Assembly: GCA_019239425.1 (NCBI GenBank)
Contig: JAFAZX010000083.1
Span: 62,001-126,000 of the forward strand
Direction: 5' to 3'
From: Acidobacteriota bacterium
GTDB lineage: Bacteria; Acidobacteriota; Blastocatellia; Pyrinomonadales; Pyrinomonadaceae
DNA: 64,000 nt
Shown piece by piece: positions 62,813 through 64,000 of the stretch (within the stretch, counting starts at the first letter, position 1; each line of letters opens with the position of its first letter). A model generated the notes under the pieces. The model saw nothing but the letters and a program-made list of their open reading frames with translations. It was not told the origin of the DNA and did not search any database. The position numbers and the translations under genes are program-made.

Positions 62813-64000
62813 ATGAGACCAGAATTCATCAGCGTCGTCGCCCCCTTCAACGGGTCGAAGAATTTTAAGTACTTCCTCCAGTCGCTACAGCAACAGTCTC
62901 TAGACCCGACCAAATTTGAAGTAATCATTGTCGAGGACGGCGACCACCGGGCCGACAAAATCACGAAGCTTTTCCACACCAAGTTCAGCCTCCGCCTTGT
63001 GCGCTTTAATCGCCGGGAGGGGTTCGACGGACACTCCGCCGGCTTATGCCGCAACGCGGGGGCGCAGGTCGCCTTAGGCGAGTACCTGGTCTTTATAGAT
63101 TCGGACTGCGTGCTCCACCCGAACTGTCTCGACAGACACCTCGAAGCCTTGCGCGGGGGAGCGCGGGTCGCGGTGTGCGGCTACGCCTCCGAGTTACCCG
63201 CCAGACGTTGGGACATGCTTCAGGAGGGTTTTTACGAGTCGTACGACGAACTGGACGCGGCGGCGAAGGTGGACGCGAGGGTGGACTGGCCCGCCGCCGA
63301 GTCCGTGAGCTGGGACGCCTGGTACAGTTGTAACGCCTCGGTTCCCCGGGGAATATTTTTCGAGGCCGGCGGGTTCGACGACTCCGGGTTCAGGTGTCAC
63401 GATATGGACCTCGCCTACAGGCTGTTCAAGGCGGGCTGCGCGTTCCGGTATGAGCGTGACGTGAGAGTGATTCACGTCGAACACCCCCGCTCCATACATT
63501 CGAGGGATGAACAGCGGGAGGGCTGGAGGCTCCTGGGCGAGAAGCACCCCGAACTCGAGTGTTACGTTTTCGACAGGCTGCTCGAGTCGCACAGGTATCA
63601 GTTGGAGATCGCCGGCTCGTGCGAGGAACAGTTCCTGCAAATCGTGGCCGACCTCCGGGGGTTCCGGGCGGGTTACGCCTGGGTGATGCCCCTCGGCGCG
63701 TCCGTCGGGGCCGTCGTCAAAGGCTTGCACGGCACGCCGCACGTCGAGATTCACGATAAAGAGTCCGTCAGGATTCAACTGGGCCTCCACCGTAACTGCT
63801 GGGACTATGAAATCTTCGTCCCTCGAATAACGGCCGCGTGGAGCCCCGCCGTCACCGTCCTCGTCCCGTTCTATAACGCCGGGGGGATGATCGTGAAGGC
63901 CGTTTCGAGCGTCCTCTTGCAGTCGGTGCAGCGGTTCGAACTCATCCTGATAGACGACGCTTCGACGGACGACTCGGTCGGCTACGTCCGCCCCTTCATT
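62813..64000 (+). CDS. Tandem GT2 glycosyltransferase, truncated by the window end
   Basis: The frame is open from ATG 62813 to the last base (396 codons) with no stop. The first GT2 domain has FISVVAPFNGSKNFKYFLQS, FEVIIVEDGD, and the DxD-type VFIDSDCVLHPN near residue 100, then RWDMLQEGFYESYDE. A second domain begins near residue 345 (AVTVLVPFYNAGGMIVKAVS, ELILIDDASTDDS) and is cut. Such two-domain GT2 proteins build repeating-unit polysaccharides. The rest of the gene lies outside the window. Confidence 0.8.
   Translation, partial: MRPEFISVVAPFNGSKNFKYFLQSLQQQSLDPTKFEVIIVEDGDHRADKITKLFHTKFSLRLVRFNRREGFDGHSAGLCRNAGAQVALGEYLVFIDSDCVLHPNCLDRHLEALRGGARVAVCGYASELPARRWDMLQEGFYESYDELDAAAKVDARVDWPAAESVSWDAWYSCNASVPRGIFFEAGGFDDSGFRCHDMDLAYRLFKAGCAFRYERDVRVIHVEHPRSIHSRDEQREGWRLLGEKHPELECYVFDRLLESHRYQLEIAGSCEEQFLQIVADLRGFRAGYAWVMPLGASVGAVVKGLHGTPHVEIHDKESVRIQLGLHRNCWDYEIFVPRITAAWSPAVTVLVPFYNAGGMIVKAVSSVLLQSVQRFELILIDDASTDDSVGYVRPFI

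Overview
The window is a GC-rich bacterial chromosome segment (most genes roughly 65-70% G+C by eye) and most likely comes from an Acidobacteriota member, perhaps Blastocatellia. This is an inference from gene families: a TIGR03436-like VWA protein, many large secreted FG-GAP/ASPIC-UnbV (CRTAC1) proteins, an exosortase, M36 and S41 peptidases, and dispersed CCACAGAGACACAG hairpin repeats. No rRNA, tRNA, CRISPR array, transposase or integrase was seen.

Layout. 1-1150 is an AT-richer patch with two orphan membrane proteins. 1237-5865 (minus) carries a VWA protein, a secretin, a DedA protein and a small membrane protein, separated by inverted repeats. 6070-8758 has a zinc-ribbon peptide coupled to a methyltransferase, convergent with a beta-helix protein. 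9084-12785 is a phosphonate/phosphite-type ABC importer (phnD, phnC, a double-length phnE) followed by a Mop-type molybdate-binding gene. 12796-24657 (minus) holds four large secreted FG-GAP/UnbV proteins around an RnfD/NqrB-like membrane protein. 25013-28045 is a compact four-gene membrane redox operon (His-rich membrane protein, YtkA-like lipoprotein, NosR/CcoG-like polyferredoxin, secreted protein). 28103-33161 has an alpha/beta hydrolase convergent with an M36 metallopeptidase.

33494-39367 is a glycan cluster: two GT2 and two GT4 glycosyltransferases, a PIG-L-like protein and a methyltransferase. 39416-42210 is a coupled operon (VioB-like ferritin domain, unknown protein, GAF) behind a clear promoter with a palindromic operator candidate. 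42305-45057 is an exosortase K gene coupled to a VIT-VWA protein ending in a SEP-CTERM-type signal. 45319-45540 is a MITE-like element. 45695-47706 holds an LRR protein and a TPR/TonB-C protein.

48262-51950 looks like an integron cassette cluster without a visible integrase: minus-strand orphan genes (membrane protein, BrnT/BrnA toxin-antitoxin, prolyl-4-hydroxylase-like enzyme, S41 peptidase) separated by attC-like sites. A frameshifted SpoT-like HD gene sits at its downstream end. 52404-55774 carries a large secreted protein, a small hypothetical and a sugar acetyltransferase.

55902-61404 is the strongest candidate for an undescribed system. It has a SET-domain methyltransferase, an arginine-free Lys/Pro tandem-repeat protein, a YkgJ-type Cys-cluster protein fused to a toroid-like domain, and two paralogous zinc-ribbon/alpha-alpha toroid proteins. 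Three of its transcription units start from near-identical TTGACACCCGC promoters, each with a 17-bp spacer. The window ends with a serine hydrolase and a GT2 protein cut by the window edge.
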